Shown: positions 46,901 through 60,264 of the stretch, in pieces
Layout: the number at the start of each line of letters is the position of its first letter
How positions within the stretch are numbered: the stretch's first letter is position 1
Assembly: GCF_002288925.2 (NCBI RefSeq)
Contig: NW_022098067.1
Span: 2,779,926-2,843,925 of the forward strand
Direction: 5' to 3'
DNA from: Delphinapterus leucas
Taxonomy: Eukaryota > Chordata > Mammalia > Artiodactyla > Monodontidae
DNA length: 64,000 nt
The notes under the pieces: generated by a model
Seen by the model: only the letters and a program-made list of their open reading frames with translations
The model's database searches: none
What the model was told of the DNA's origin: nothing
Translations under genes and position numbers: made by a program

Positions 46901-48664
46901 AATAAGTATGGAAGGGAAGGAGCTAAGTCAGAGTTCAAGCCTCTCTTTGAGAGAAGACTAAAGCAAAGGCACCCTGTATTAGTCAGGATACACACTGAGC
47001 TGCTGGATAAAGTCCACATATCAGTGGCTTGAACAAGCTGGAGTTTGTTTCTCTCTCAGTTAATAGTCTGAGCAGTTTCAGCATAAGGGTTCCAAGGCTG
47101 ATACCTCAGGTGTTGGGGATCCAGGCTTATTCTGTCTTGTCGTGATTGAAGCTGACTGCTTCAGATTATGTCAACTTACCTTCATTTCATTCTGAAGGAA
47201 CAAAGCAAGGGAAAGGGGAGAGTATATTTTATTCCTTTTAAGTACACCAATCAGACATAGCACACATAAATTTCACTAACTTTCCTTTGGGCAAAACCTA
47301 GTCATTTGGCCAAAGATAGCTGCAAGAGAGCTGATAGGAAAAACAAACAAACAAAAAATACAAAGTTTAGTTGGACTGACATGTGCTCAATTGAAAGTTC
47401 CATTGCTATAGAAGAATGAGAGATGGATATCGGGGTGACAAGCACAGTCTCTTTCACAGACTCTGAAAGTGTCTGAAAGATTTATCCTTAGCAATTTGAA
47501 GAAAGAGTAGGTTGTTAGGTAGCCTTGTCACCCAAAGAAATCTTCCTACTTACTCTCATTATATCAGTTCTGATCCCATTCCCATTTTCTGTATGAATTG
47601 ATAACCATGTCCTGATTTACCCATTGTTTTGATGTCCTCCTAGATTATCATGGATTTCACTCTCAAAAGTATCTCAGTTTGGCACATAAACGATATGATC
47701 ACCTTATCAGTGGCCTTTGTGCAATATCCTGCCCTATATTCCTGCCCTCCTATGCCAGTTTCCAAGCTGTGAGAGAAGTCTAAATTACTCATACATAGAA
47801 AGAAAACCTGGGGCACAAACCCCAACTTCTACCGGAGAACCATGACCTTTTTTGTCTGTAGGAAACTCCTTTTACAGGGGCCAAAATTAGAAGAAGTCCC
47901 TGCACACATTAGTAGGTATCATAAAACCCCATCGTTAATTTTTTCTTCAGTTATAAAAGTTGGCAAGTTTTAAGGAGTTAAGTCTTACATTAAACAGTTG
48001 ATTGTGTTTCTTCTTTCAAGTTACATAGCTGATGTAGTTCATTTCATTCTGAAATCTACACTCAGTGTTAAACCTGTGAGTTGTCACCCATTTGACATGA
48101 TATTCTTTAAATTACACCTGACCAAAAGATTCTATATATACAATTTACAACTGGCAGTTTGTTTCATTATAATCTTGCCATTACTGTAGTACCAGCAAAG
48201 GCAGTCTTTGAAACATGAACCGTAGTCTGTTAACTTCATCATCACTGAAAGGCTTTTCTCATATAATGTTGGGAATCAATGTTGAAAAAAAAGCAATGTT
48301 TATAACTGGAAAGATAAAAGGAGAAAGCTTATCCATCTTCCTCCCCTCTCAGCTCTCAGCTTAGCAAAGCGACCAATGAAAAAGTTGTATTTATTTTTTC
48401 CCCCTGGAGCTATTGAAGACCCCAAGATAAGGCCTTCAAGATATTTCTGAGATTTAAAAAAGGGAGATAGTCTGGACACAAAATAGATATTGAGCTATAA
48501 ACAGGAGGAAGAGATCTTAGAGGCATATCACTAGAGCAAAAAGCACATGTGACATTTTATCCCAGAATGTTAGATGCAGGAACTATGGTCTGAGAGTAAG
48601 GGATGGATACGAGACTAAACTGGGATACTGATGATCTATGAGCAGACAAACAGAATATTAAAAC
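43958..48664. other. Mostly single-copy sequence, no gene seen
   Basis: Contains an AT microsatellite at 45,328-45,352. At 46,975-47,340, CTGTATTAGTCAGGATACAC begins what is probably an ancient interspersed repeat that I cannot classify. A splice-like pair at 45,989-46,014 was considered and rejected. Confidence 0.45.
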
Positions 48665-49018
48665 CAGGTATTGGGGAGAATTCCCTGGTGGCACAGTAGT
48701 TAAGAATCTGCCTGCCAGTGCAGGGGACATGGGTTCAAGCCCTGGTCCGGGAAGGTCCCACATGCCACAGAGTAACTAAGTTCGTGTGCCACAGCTACTG
48801 AGCCTGTGTTCTAGAGTCCACAAGCCACAACTACTGAAGCCTGCATGCTTAGAGCCCATGCTCTGCAACAAGAGAAACCACCACAATGAAAAGCTCATAC
48901 ACTGCAACAAAAAGTAGCCCCCGCTCACCGCAATTACAGAAAGACGGCGCACAGCAAGGAAGAGTCAACACAGCCTAATTAATTAATTAATTAATTAATT
49001 AAAAAAACAGATATCGGG
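48665..49018 (+). mobile_element. CHR SINE (long class) with target-site duplication
   Basis: Forward element at 48,676-49,007, about 332 bp, from GAATTCCCTGGTGGCACAGT to a tail containing six TTAA-type units (48,977-49,001). Flanks CAGGTATTGGG (48,665-48,675) and CAGATATCGGG (49,008-49,018) form an 11-bp duplication with two mismatches, in keeping with an older insertion. Confidence 0.9.
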
Positions 49019-49276
49019 CTCCATGATACACTGGCTACTTTATCCCACCTTTAGAAGAATATATTGAAACTAATTTGGAAAGAATTCTAAGTTGCTGGCA
49101 AGCCACGAGTCTCTGGCTGGCCTGTTGCGTTTTCCAAATGATAGTGTCAATCAGAGGTCAAGCCAAGTCCACTGCTATATCATTTTCATTTCCCCTTTTG
49201 TCCACTCCTCCTGATTTAGTGCTCTGTCCTCTACGAAGCCACTGTTTTTGTCTTTACCTATTGACTCTATAAAAAA

Positions 49277-49501
49277 GACCTTATGGGGCTTCCCTGGAGG
49301 TGCAGTGGTTGAGAGTCCGCCTGCCGATGCAGGGGACACGGGTTCGTGCCCCAGTCTGGGAGGATCCCACATGCTGCAGAGCAGCTGGGCCCGTAAGCCA
49401 TGGCCGCTGAGCCTGCGTGTCTGGAGCCTGTGCTCCGCAACGGGAGAGGCCACAACAGTGAGAGGCCCGTGTACCGCAAAAAAAAATAAAAATGAACTTA
49501 T
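49277..49501 (+). mobile_element. CHR SINE (short class)
   Basis: Forward element at 49,285-49,490 (GGGGCTTCCCTGGAGGTGCA to ACCGC, A-rich tail). Flanks GACCTTAT and GAACTTAT are a probable 8-bp target-site duplication with one mismatch. It lies 278 bp beyond the long CHR copy, same orientation. Confidence 0.92.
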
Positions 49502-52500
49502 CTGAAAGCAAAAGCAATAAATTGCCAAAAAATGTCTTGAGGATAGTAGGAAACGTCATCCATTCCCCTCACATCATGGTTCAGGAGTCTCACAAAAGTG
49601 ACCTGTTAGTAGTTGAATTTTTCCCATTTTGTCTGTTTTCTTTGGAAGGCTCCTATTCCTTGTATTCTAATGCTGTCAGAACTGTGCTGTTGTGCTTATA
49701 CACAAATGTAATCCTCATCTTGGTCTCCGTTGGTGAGTCATTTAATTAGTTTTTTAAAATGCAGCATTTTTAAAATGAACTTCTACTTCAGAGAGCCCTC
49801 AGCTCATAACAACCTCCTTTAAGAGTGACCAAATCTCCCAAGGCCTTCCTAATGAGGCCAACAGTCCCTGCTGCTCTCTGCATGCAAATAAGGTGACCTC
49901 AGACAAACTTGGCCCATTCAAAAAAGAAGCACAAAAGAAGCACAATGCATTAATAAAGACTAGATCCTTCCGGGCTTTGTATCCTCTTTCAAAATCCCAG
50001 GAGGATACTTGGCTCATCATCCCATCCTCCTTCACCAACAAAAGGAAGCAGAGCCTCTGCTCAAGAAGAAAAGCTGGTCAGGCAAGTTTCTGCTACTGAA
50101 AGCTTTCCTTCTTCCATATCTCTGTCCTTCTCTATTCTACTTCTTCTCTCCAACTCTCAGCAACTTCACAAGAATAACGAAGATTTTGAAAATAGATATC
50201 TTTCTCAAGGATATCCTCAAATAGCCTTTTTAGATGGTAAAAGCTCATTGTTCATAGTTTCATCTACAAGCTTTTCGAAAAGTAAAGGAGAAATGAAGGA
50301 AAAGCATATTGTCTCTTTTTCATCTCAGCGTGTTTAGATACTCTTACTATTTTATCATTGGCCTCTTGTGGAATAGAAATTAAACAAATTCATACTAACT
50401 TCCTAATTATATTCAGCATGCTTCTTGCCTTTCCCCAGGCTTAAATTTATGTAGGATAAGATTGTCCTTTGAAAAGGACAAAACAGCTGTGCATACTTGC
50501 ATATCAGAAATGTCCTTAGATGTGCAATTTTTCATAGTCATTTTCTCTGGTAAGATAGGAGAAAACCACTCTCTGGATTCCAGTGAGAGAGAAGAGAAGG
50601 ATGGGGGATACATAGATTCCTAGAGACTGTCATTGTATGCTAATTAATTAACCTGACACATGAGAGAAAATTGAGTTGAAAAGCTGCAGAGGTGGAAAAA
50701 GAATACTATCTTTGACTTTATTTGTACCAAAAAGCCAGGCTTGATAAAGATGATTGACCACTACGTCTTGATGGATGTAAAGTATAGCTGAATGTAGCTC
50801 AAGAAGTATGGAGCTAGAGGGAGAATTTAAGTGGCAAATCTGAGAAGTCATTTTTGTTATTATGTGAATAACATGTCTGAAAGGAGAAGTCTGGGAAATT
50901 AGACTTTGGCATTTCTTCTTTGTTTTGGTGGGTGAGATATGTTAAACCTTAAGATAATGAGAAAATGAAGACTTGAATGCTGCCCATGATTTTCATGGCC
51001 ATAACTATCTTCCAGCACCTAAAAGCACCTTTAACCCATTGAGAACATAAGGATTCATGCTGTGGATTTGGAAGCAAATTGGTCTGAAAGGCTATTAATA
51101 TCTTCTAGAGGAAAAATTAGTTAACCTGTTTGCAAGCTCTGCACTACTGTAGCTCTTTTGTACTACAAATGTGAATTTTTATTCATCTCAGCTTAATATA
51201 AATTGAGATGTTGACAAGTTTTTCCAAGAAAATTAATGAATCATGATAAACCTTTTCCAGTATGAGGATAAATGTGAAGTACATAATCATTATTTGTACT
51301 GGATGTTCCTTTAAAAAGCAATTGAGATTGCACCTTGAGATTGTCATCTCAAGGCTATTTGGATGACAACTCAGCAGTGTGCCTGGCAACAGAATTTTTT
51401 CCTCTATGCTTCTCAGCAATATTTTCAGAAGTCAGGAAATTAAATCCTTTGGGTGACAAATACCTGTCTTGCTTTCTCTACTTAGATGTAGTGACCAAAC
51501 TCTTAATCTTTTGCCATTGCCTGTGTTGCGTGGTTGAGGGTGCTTTAAACTTTTAGTGTGATTTGTTAAATTTAAAAAGTGACATCCTAAAGAATAATGC
51601 AGAGAGATTCAGGGTAGAAAAAGCTTATACTAAGAATTTAGAGATAGATATAAAATGTTTTAAAATTTCATTCTGATGTGTGTGTACTCATTCCTAGTTA
51701 TGATGATTACAGTAAATTATTTGTAGTGAAAATTCTAAAAAGAGGAAAGATAATATGTTTAAGTGATTTTATTACCTTAAGAAACAAACTTTTATGATTT
51801 TATGGAAAATTTGGAAATTATGGAAAAGTTTTAAAGAAAAGAGAAATGCCATCTGCATTGCCACTATATGCACATATTGCAGTTTCTCTACAAAAAGTAC
51901 ATCATGATAAAATTGTATTTATTTATTTTGTTATATAAGTAGTGTTATGCAATATATACATTTGGACAGCAGTTCCAAAATTAGAAACTTTACCAAAACA
52001 TTAGGAACTCACCAAACCTGACACAGCATCATTCTATATATACTGTTCCTCCTCTGTGGTTGAGTAAGCAAAAGCACCTAGGGACAGAACAGTCAAGAAG
52101 CGATGATTAGATCAGCTATAAATACAACTGTATAGAAAAGTTTTTAAAAGAAAGAACTACAAATAGAATGGAATCACAATTATTATTTTTCCAGTAGTTC
52201 TTAAGTGATTCAGGTTGAAGTTTTAACTTCCTTAGATTTTCCTTTCCTCATAAGTTAAATTAGCCATCTGTCTCCCACAAAGATTTTGTGTAAGAATCAC
52301 CTAAAATTGTAAAGTTTTTTAAGTTGCTAAACACAGAGTGTATTAAGAAATATTGTAATGCCTCTATGCCATGTTAATTTTATGTAGATTGAAATTAGTG
52401 ATGTAGACTTCCTTCTCTTACTTATGTAGCTTTTAGTCTGTTTAGAGCATTGTATTTTATTATTTTATGAAAATATGGAGATGCTCTTGAATTTTTCTAG

Positions 52501-53321
52501 GTATAGAAAAACAGTAAATGCAATAAGCACAAGGAACCTGTTAAGCTTCATAAATACTTGGTAGAACTAACCAGAAAGGGAAACTTTTATGGTTCTATAA
52601 AGCCTATGCTTCTCCATTTCAATGGTATCTCCATAGCATATAAGAAAAAACTTATTGATTTACATCATATAACTATAATATCATAATAACACTTTGCATG
52701 TGTATGGCTTCTAGATTAGCAATGTGACCTTGGGCAAAATCTGAAAGATATGCTATGGATCAAAGGGGAAACATTAACTCTACAGAAATGGAAAAAAATC
52801 ACATCAATATGATTGAAACATATGCCACTAATCAGAGAAATCGATAGGCATATTGTAAAATTAATTCTAAGGAAGGGGAAGGAAAATATTATAAGAGAAG
52901 ATCTGTGCTGGACAAAGAAGAGAAAAAATATCAAGCACTAATAGGAAAAGCATAGGTAGAAATAGTCATTTTTTTTTAAAGCAGACAGGAAGGAAAAAAT
53001 TAAAATAACATTATCTCTGCCTTCCTATTTTTATTGTTGTTATGTAAGTAAGTGATGATATCTGATAGAACAACAAAACCAATAATTTATATTTCCCTAT
53101 TTTTTCCTGTTGTATATCCAACCAAAAATTCTATAAACACATCATTGCAATATAATCCTATTGTAATATGAAAAAATATGTAGTCAAAATTAAGTAGTAA
53201 AGGAAAATGCTAAGATATCTTCCAAACCATAATGGGTGCTTATCTCATAAGTCTAAGAAATAGTGTGTAGAAAAGACACTGGAATTAGCTTTAGAACTAA
53301 TATCTTTCCTCTCCTTTTCAG
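49502..53321 (+). other. Single-copy sequence upstream of the candidate exon
   Basis: No repeat family recognised over most of this stretch. It may be intronic if the exon at 53,322 belongs to a longer gene. The segment just before that exon ends in a pyrimidine tract (CTTTCCTCTCCTTTTCAG). Confidence 0.45.
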
Positions 53322-53408
53322 GATCAAGATGTCAGCATTAACTCCAACATCATGAAAGTCATCACAAATAAGATGAAAAATGTTAAGCAGGACCAAGACC
53401 CTGACTGG
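53322..53408 (+). CDS. Putative internal coding exon of an unidentified gene
   Basis: An 87-nt block has a strong acceptor before it (pyrimidines then CAG at 53,319-53,321) and a donor GTAAGAAG after it at 53,409. Only one frame is open: 29 codons, phase 0 at both ends, starting DQDVSINSN, with ITNKMKNVKQ in the middle, ending DQDPDW. The other two frames stop within 33 bases. The sequence is hydrophilic and charged, with no transmembrane segment or named motif. I do not recognise the protein. It is in phase with the possible terminal exon at 60,265. The case rests on splice consensus and codon openness, not homology. Confidence 0.55.
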
Positions 53409-53980
53409 GTAAGAAGCACTGTATGCCTTTCGAAAATTTACTCTGCATGAAAACAAAAATAATAGTGTCTCAAAAGCAGCCTTAAGTAGCTGAATTGGTT
53501 TAAATTGCTTATATTTCTTTCCTTAAGATATATAATTGTAATCTCTAATATTCAGCCTACTATTCCCAATATTTTTTTGATTTTTGTTTAATATGGTTAT
53601 TTTTCTACCAATTGCTTAAATATACACAGATAATAAATATTATAATACAATAATACCTGAGGGTGACCTTGATGGTGCTATCATTTTCATGAGCTTTGAG
53701 CTCATACCCAGCTTCAAATTTGGTTTGACTTTACATTCTCTGAGGCTTTTTATTTCATATGTAAACACAGTGATAATACTTTGCATATTGCTGTATTGAA
53801 TACATTAGACCATGTAATTGAACATACTTAATATACTGTCAGAACCACAACAGGAATAAAAATCAGTTCCATTTTTTCCCTCTTTATTTAAATAGAGACT
53901 TTCATATTCAGATTATTTTCCTCCAAATTCAGTCTAGTAGAGCTTCATGTGGGGAAGAGTTATGTACCATAAGAATTCCT

Positions 53981-54040
53981 GTTCTCTGTTGATTACTAGT
54001 AACTAGTACTGTTCTCTGTTGATTACTAGTAACTAGTAAC
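53981..54040 (+). repeat. 30-bp tandem duplication
   Basis: GTTCTCTGTTGATTACTAGT plus AACTAGTACT is followed at once by the same 30 bases ending AACTAGTAAC. Two units, differing only in the last two bases. Confidence 0.95.
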
Positions 54041-56825
54041 TATGTTTGAAGCTGTTAGCAATCTAATCCCCAGATAAGTGAAATGTTACTTGTATATCCA
54101 GATTTTCTAGGCACATCTCTTCTATATTTAGTCAGAGCCCAGGTTGTAGACTGGAGGAAAGACAGAGGAGGGGGAAGGAGGGTGGCTAAGAACACCCTCT
54201 ACAGAGTGCAAATATATCCTCCCTTTACATCATTTTCATCCTGTCTGTTATGCATTCTTCTTTGGGCTTGAAAATATGTATCACAAGCCTACATAGTGCT
54301 CACTGGATTATAATCTTGAGAGAAAATTAGATGCTCTCACATAATTTGCACCAATGTACATTTGTTCAGCAAAACACTACATAAACAAATGAGTAACATT
54401 AAGTAATTATTTGGTTACCTGGTTAATAAGAGGGAGGAGAATTTCTTTCCTATTAGCTTTTCCAGCTCATTTTAAACACTCATTCTTTGTTCCTACAGAT
54501 AAATGTCAAAATTTCAAGTCTGCCTTTTCTCTGTAATAAAACATATTTGGAACCCCATAATAGTCAGCTACTCCTTGGAGATATTAACTGTAATAAATAA
54601 TGATCACTAACATATCAAAACAATATTTAAAAAGTAATAGTTCCAACTTTGAAAGCCCTTAGTAACACTTTGTATTAATTTTTACCCAATGGGTCTCTAA
54701 GAAGCAGTGTCACGTATTTCAAGACAGATGAAGTAAATAGCATTTTTATTGAAATTTTAAACTTTTTATTAACTTTATTTTTATTGAAATATAGTTGACT
54801 TACAATACTATATTAGTTTCAGGTATACAGCATAGTGATTCAATATTTTTACAGAGTATACTCCATTTAAAGTTCTTACAAAATAATGTCTATAATTCCC
54901 TGTGCTAACAATATATCTTTGTTGCTTATCTATTTCATACATAGTAGTTTGTATCTCTTAATCCCATACCCCTAATTTGCCCCTCCTCCCTTTGTTCTGC
55001 CATTTGATAACTACCAGTTTGTTTTCTTTATCTGTGAGTCTGTTTCTGTTTTGAATATACATTCATTTGTATTTTTTTTTAGATTCCACATCTAAGTAAT
55101 ATCATAAAGTATTTTTCTTACTCTGACATATTTCACTAAGCATAATATTCCTTAGGTTCATGCATATTGCTGCAAATGGCAGAATTTTCTTCTTTTTTAT
55201 GGCTGAGAAATATTTCATTGTATATATCACATCCTTTTCCAATTATCTGTTGATGGGTATTTGGATTGCTTCCATATCTTGGCTATAGTAAATAGCACTG
55301 TTATAACACTGAGGTGCATGTATCTTTTTGAATTAGTGTTTTTGCTTTTGCAGATAATATACACAGGAATGGAATTTTGATCATATGGTGATTCTATTTT
55401 TAATTATTTGAACAACCTTCATACTGTTTTTCACAGTGTCTGCACAAATTTACATTCCCGCCAACAGAATATGAGAGTTCCCCTTTTTTTCACATTCTCG
55501 CCAATGTTTGCTATTTATGTTATTTTTGATGAAACTGTAGTCATTTCAACAAGGGTGACATAATATCTCATTGGGGTTTTGATTTGTATTTCTCTAATAA
55601 TTAGTGATGTTGAGCATCTTTTTATGTGCCTGTTTCCTTTGAAAAAATGTCTATTCAGGTCTTCTGCTCATTTTTTGACTTGAGTTCTTTTTTTTTATAA
55701 TTTTGAGTTGTATGAGCTGTTTAAATATTTGGATATTACCCCCTTGCTGGGTATATCATTTGCAAGTAGGTTGTCTTCATTTTTGTCAATGATTTTCTTT
55801 GCTGTTCAGACACTTTTAAGTTTAATTATGTCCCATTTGTTTATTTTTGCTTTTATTTCCTTTTCTTTATGAGACAGATCCAAAAAAAAATATTATGAAG
55901 AGTAACAAAGAGTGTTTTGCCTATGTTCTTTTCTAGGAGTTTTATGGTTTCCAGTCTTACATTTAGGTCTTTAATCCATTTTAAGTTTATTCTTGTATAT
56001 GCTGTGAGGTAATGTTCAAATGTCATTCTTTTACAAGCAACTGTCCAGTTTTTCTAGCACCACTTGCTGAAGATAATGTTTTTTCTCCCTTGTATATTTT
56101 TGCCCCCTTTGTCATAGATTAGTTGATTGATCATAGGTGTGAGGGTTTATTTCTGGGCTCTCAATTCTCTTCTAATTATCTATGTGTCTGATTTGTGACA
56201 GTACCATGTTGTTTTGATTACTGTAGCTTTGTAGGATATTATGAAGTCTGAGAGAGTGATATCTCCAGCTTTGTTCCTTTTTTTTCAAGATTTTGTTAGC
56301 AATTTAGGGTCTTTGGGGGTTGCATATGAATTTTAGGGTTATTTGTTTTAGTTCTGTGAAAACTCTCTTGGGTGTTTTGATAGGAGTTGCATTAAATCTG
56401 TAGATAGCTTTGGATAGATTAACAATATTAATCTTCCCAATCAAAAAGCATGAAATATATTTTCATTTCTTTGTAATAGCTTTAACTTCCTTCATCAATA
56501 TTTTATAGTTTTCAGAGTATAGATCTTTTACCTCCTTGATGAAAAGTTATTCCTATTTTAATCTTTTTATGTGATTTTTAACAGGATTTTTTAAACTTTC
56601 TCTTTCTGATAGTTCATTATTAATGTATAGAAACACAACAGATTTTGGTATAGTAATTGTCTATGCAAGTTTGTTGAATTTGCTTTTCAGTTCTAACAGT
56701 TTTTGGTTGGAGACTTTATGGTTTTCTATATAAAGTATCAAAATCCCACTAGGAAAGGCAAACGTATAATAAGGATTGAAGATCACTTAAATGAGCCAGT
56801 GTGTAAATTAAAAGCCAAAAACATG

Positions 56826-57786
56826 TAAAAGCAAAATGTGGGCATAACATCTAAATAAACATTTCTCCAAAGAACACATACAGATGGCCAAGAGGCACAT
56901 GAAAAGATGTTCAGCATCATTAATTATCAGAGAAATGCAAATCAAAACTACAATGAGGTATCACCTCACACTGGTCAGAATGGCCATCATCCAAAAATCT
57001 ACAAACAATAAAATGCTGGAGAAAGTGTGGAGAAAAGGGAACCCTCCTACACTGTTGGTGGAAATGTAAATTGGCATAGCCACTATGGAGAACAGTAAGG
57101 GGGTTCCTTAGAAAACTAAAAATAGAGCTACCATATGACTCAGCAATCCCACTCCTATGCATATATCTAGAGAAAACCATAATTCAAAAGGATGCACATG
57201 CTCCGATGTTCATTGCAGCACTATTTACAATAGCCAGGACATGGGAGCAATGTAAATGTCCATCAACAAAGGAATGGATAAAGAAGGTGTGGTACATATA
57301 TACAATAGAATATTACTCAATCATAAAAAGGAACAAAATAGTACCATTTGCAGAGATGTGGATGGACCTAGAGACTGTCATACACAGTGAAGTAAGTAAG
57401 AAAGAGAAAAACAAATATCATATGATATCACTTATATGTGGAATCTAGAAAAATGGTAGAGATGAATTTATTTGCAAAGCAGAAATAGGGTCACAGATGT
57501 AGAGAACAAACTTACGGTTACCAAGGTGGGAAGGGGAAGGGATAAATTGGGAGATTGTAATTGACACATGTACACTACTATATATGAGATTGATAAATAA
57601 TAAGAACCTACTGTATAGCACAGAGAACTCTACTCAATGTTCTTTAATTACCTATGTGTGAATAGAACTAAAAAAGAGTAAATATATGTATATGTATAAC
57701 TGAGTTACTTTGCTGTAAAGCAGAAATGAACACAACATTATAAATCAACTATACTCCAATAAAGTTAATTCAAAACAGTTAAAGCA
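56826..57786 (+). mobile_element. Nested 5'-truncated L1
   Basis: Bases 56,834-57,778 run from AAATGTGGGCATAACATCTA (ORF2 C-terminal part) to the 3' UTR end (CTATACTCCAATAAAGTTAA). Flanks TAAAAGCA and TTAAAGCA are a likely 8-bp target-site duplication. The host L1 inter-ORF sequence continues seamlessly afterwards (ACAATAAACAGTTAAGGGAT), as it does at 16,500-16,520 in copy A. Confidence 0.85.
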
Positions 57787-58139
57787 ACAATAACTACAAT
57801 AAACAGTTAAGGGATATGAATGAAGATGCAAAATATTACATCAAAAACACAAAATGTGAGGGAGGGAAGTAAAAAAATATCAATTTTTTGAATGTGTTTG
57901 AACTTAAATGACTACCAGTTTAAAACAAGTAAGTATAATTATAAATAAACGTCTATGAACCCCATGGTAACCATAACTTAAAAACCTACAATAGATACAT
58001 CAAAACCAAAAATAAACATAAGCACACTACTAAGGAAAATCATTCACCACAGGTAAGAAAAAAAAAGAAGAAATCAACAGAGAAAAGCTACAAAGCAAAC
58101 AGAAAACAAGTAATAATATGGGTATAATTGCATACTTAT

Positions 58140-60171
58140 CAATAATTACTTTAAATGTCATTGGACTAAATGCTCTGATCAAAATATATAGTGTGGCTCT
58201 TTTGATAAAAAATAAGGCCCTTCAATATGCTGTCTACAAGAGACTCACTTCAAGGGTAAAAACACATATAGACTGAAAGTGAGAGGATGAATGAGATACT
58301 TCATGCAAATGGATATGACAAGAGAGCAGGGGTAGCAATAAACATTATCAAACAAAATAGACTTTGAAACAAAGGCTATAACAAAAGATAAGAATGTTAT
58401 TATATAATGATAAAGGGATCAATACAAGAATAGGATACTACACACATTAACAAATATGCACCCAGTACAGGAGCACCTAAATATGTAAAGAAGATACTAA
58501 CAGACATGAAGGGAGAATTCAATAATAATACAATAATAGTAGGAGACTTTAACACCCCACTGACTTCAATGGACAGATTATCCAGGTAGATAACCAGTAA
58601 GGCAACAGTGATCTTAAATAACAAAATATAACATTTGGCTTAATAGATATCTACAGGACAGTACATCCAAAACAGCAGAATACACAGTTTTTTCAAGTGC
58701 ATATGGAACATTCTCCTGGATAGATTACATAGGAGGCCACAAAACAAGTCTTAACAAAGTTAAGAGGATAGAAATTATATCAAGCATTTATTCTGACTGC
58801 AACAGTATGAAACTGGAAATCAACAGCAGAAAGAGAAATGGAAAAAAACAAATGTGGGGAGATTAAACAACATGTTACTATAAAACCACTGGATCAATGA
58901 AGAAATTAGAGGCAAAATCAGAAAATACCTTGAGACAAATGAAAATGGAAACACAACACTCCAAAATCTATGGGATGGAGCAAAAGTGGTTCTAAAAGTA
59001 GAGCAATATAGCCCATCTTCAAGAAACAAGAAAAATTTCAAATAAACAACCTCACCTATCACCTAAAAGAATTAGAAAACTAAGAACAAAGTCCAAAGTC
59101 ATCAGAGCAAGGAAATAATAAAGACAAGAGTGGAAATAAATAAAATTGTGACTAAAAACAGTAGAAAAGATCAATGAAATAAAGAGCTGTCTTTTTGGAA
59201 AATATTTTAAAAATTGATAATCATTTAACCATGCTCACAAAGAAGAAAAGAGAGAGGACCCAAAAGAACAAAATAAGAAATGAGAAATAACCAATACCAC
59301 AGAGACACCAGAAAATCATAAGGGAATACTGAAAACAGGTATATGCCAACTAATTGGACAACCTAAAAGAAATGGACAAATTTTTAGAAGCATACAACCT
59401 TTCAAGTCTGAATCAAGAAGACACAGAAAATTTGAACAGATCAATCATTAGTAGTGAAATTGAATATGCAATAAAAATCTCTCAGCAAGCAAAAGTCCAG
59501 GACTTGATGGCTTCATAGAGGAGCTCTAACAAACATATAAAGAACTAATACCTATCCTTCTCAAACTATTCCAAAAAAATTGAAGATGATGCAACACTCT
59601 GAAATTTTTTCTACGAGGCCACCATTACCCTGATACCAAAACCAGAAAAAAGACACTAAAAAAGTAAAATCACAGGCCAGCATTTTTGATGAATACAGAG
59701 TAAAAATCCTCAACAAAATATGAGTAAACTGAATCCAACAACATATAAAAAGGATCATCCACCATGATCAAGTTGTGTTGATTCCAGTGTCACAAGGATG
59801 GGTCAACATTCAAAAATCAATCAATGTGATATATCACATTAACAAAAGTAAGGATAAAAATCACATGATCATCCAACAGATGCATAAAAAGCATCTGACA
59901 AATTCAACATACATTTATGATAAAAACTATCCAGAAAGTGGGTGTTGAAGGAATATATCTCAACATAATAAAGGCCATTTGTGACAAACCCACAGCCAAC
60001 ATCTTACTCAATGCTGAAAGCTGAAATCCTTTCCTCTAAAATCAGGAATAAGACAAGGATGTCCACTCTCGACACTTCTATTTAGCATAGTATTGGATGT
60101 CTTAGCCACAACAATCCAACAAGAAAAAGAAATAAAATGCACCCAGATAGGAATGGAAGAGTTAAATCTGT
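58140..60171 (+). pseudogene. L1 ORF2 endonuclease/RT remnant in the inverted segment
   Basis: Endonuclease sequence starts near 58,140 (CAATAATTACTTTAAATGTC) and RT sequence reaches a motif B equivalent (AAGACAAGGATGTCCACTCT near 60,050-60,070) before ending at 60,171. Stops and frameshifts are frequent. It reads on plus although the parent element inserted on minus. Confidence 0.8.
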
Positions 60172-60264
60172 ACGTAACATTTCTTTGCCAGATAAAGACA
60201 GACTGACCTTTAGGCAGATTTTGGAGTAACTTAATATTTTTTCTATCTTCATTGTATTTCACAG

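Larger units (their letters stand above)
54742..60171 (-). mobile_element. Twin-primed old L1 containing a nested L1
   Basis: Bases 54,742-56,749 are L1 3' UTR and ORF2 C-terminus in reverse orientation, starting in ORF2 just after the catalytic DD (ATACTTTATATAGAAAACC on the minus strand). Bases 56,750-56,833 and 57,779-60,171 are forward L1 from the inter-ORF spacer through endonuclease and RT, stopping just before the LFADD motif. Read on the minus strand this is an inverted 5' segment followed by a normal 3' segment, with the two breakpoints about 20 bases apart in L1 coordinates, which is the twin-priming pattern. Original length was about 4.5 kb. Confidence 0.8.
53409..60264 (+). other. 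Putative intron, mostly L1
   Basis: Bounded by GTAAGAAG and TTGTATTTCACAG if the two candidate exons are joined. About 5.4 kb of its 6.9 kb is a twin-primed L1 in the opposite orientation; that L1's inverted segment ends 93 bp before the acceptor. The remaining 53,409-54,741 is single copy, with a 30-bp tandem duplication. Confidence 0.45.
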
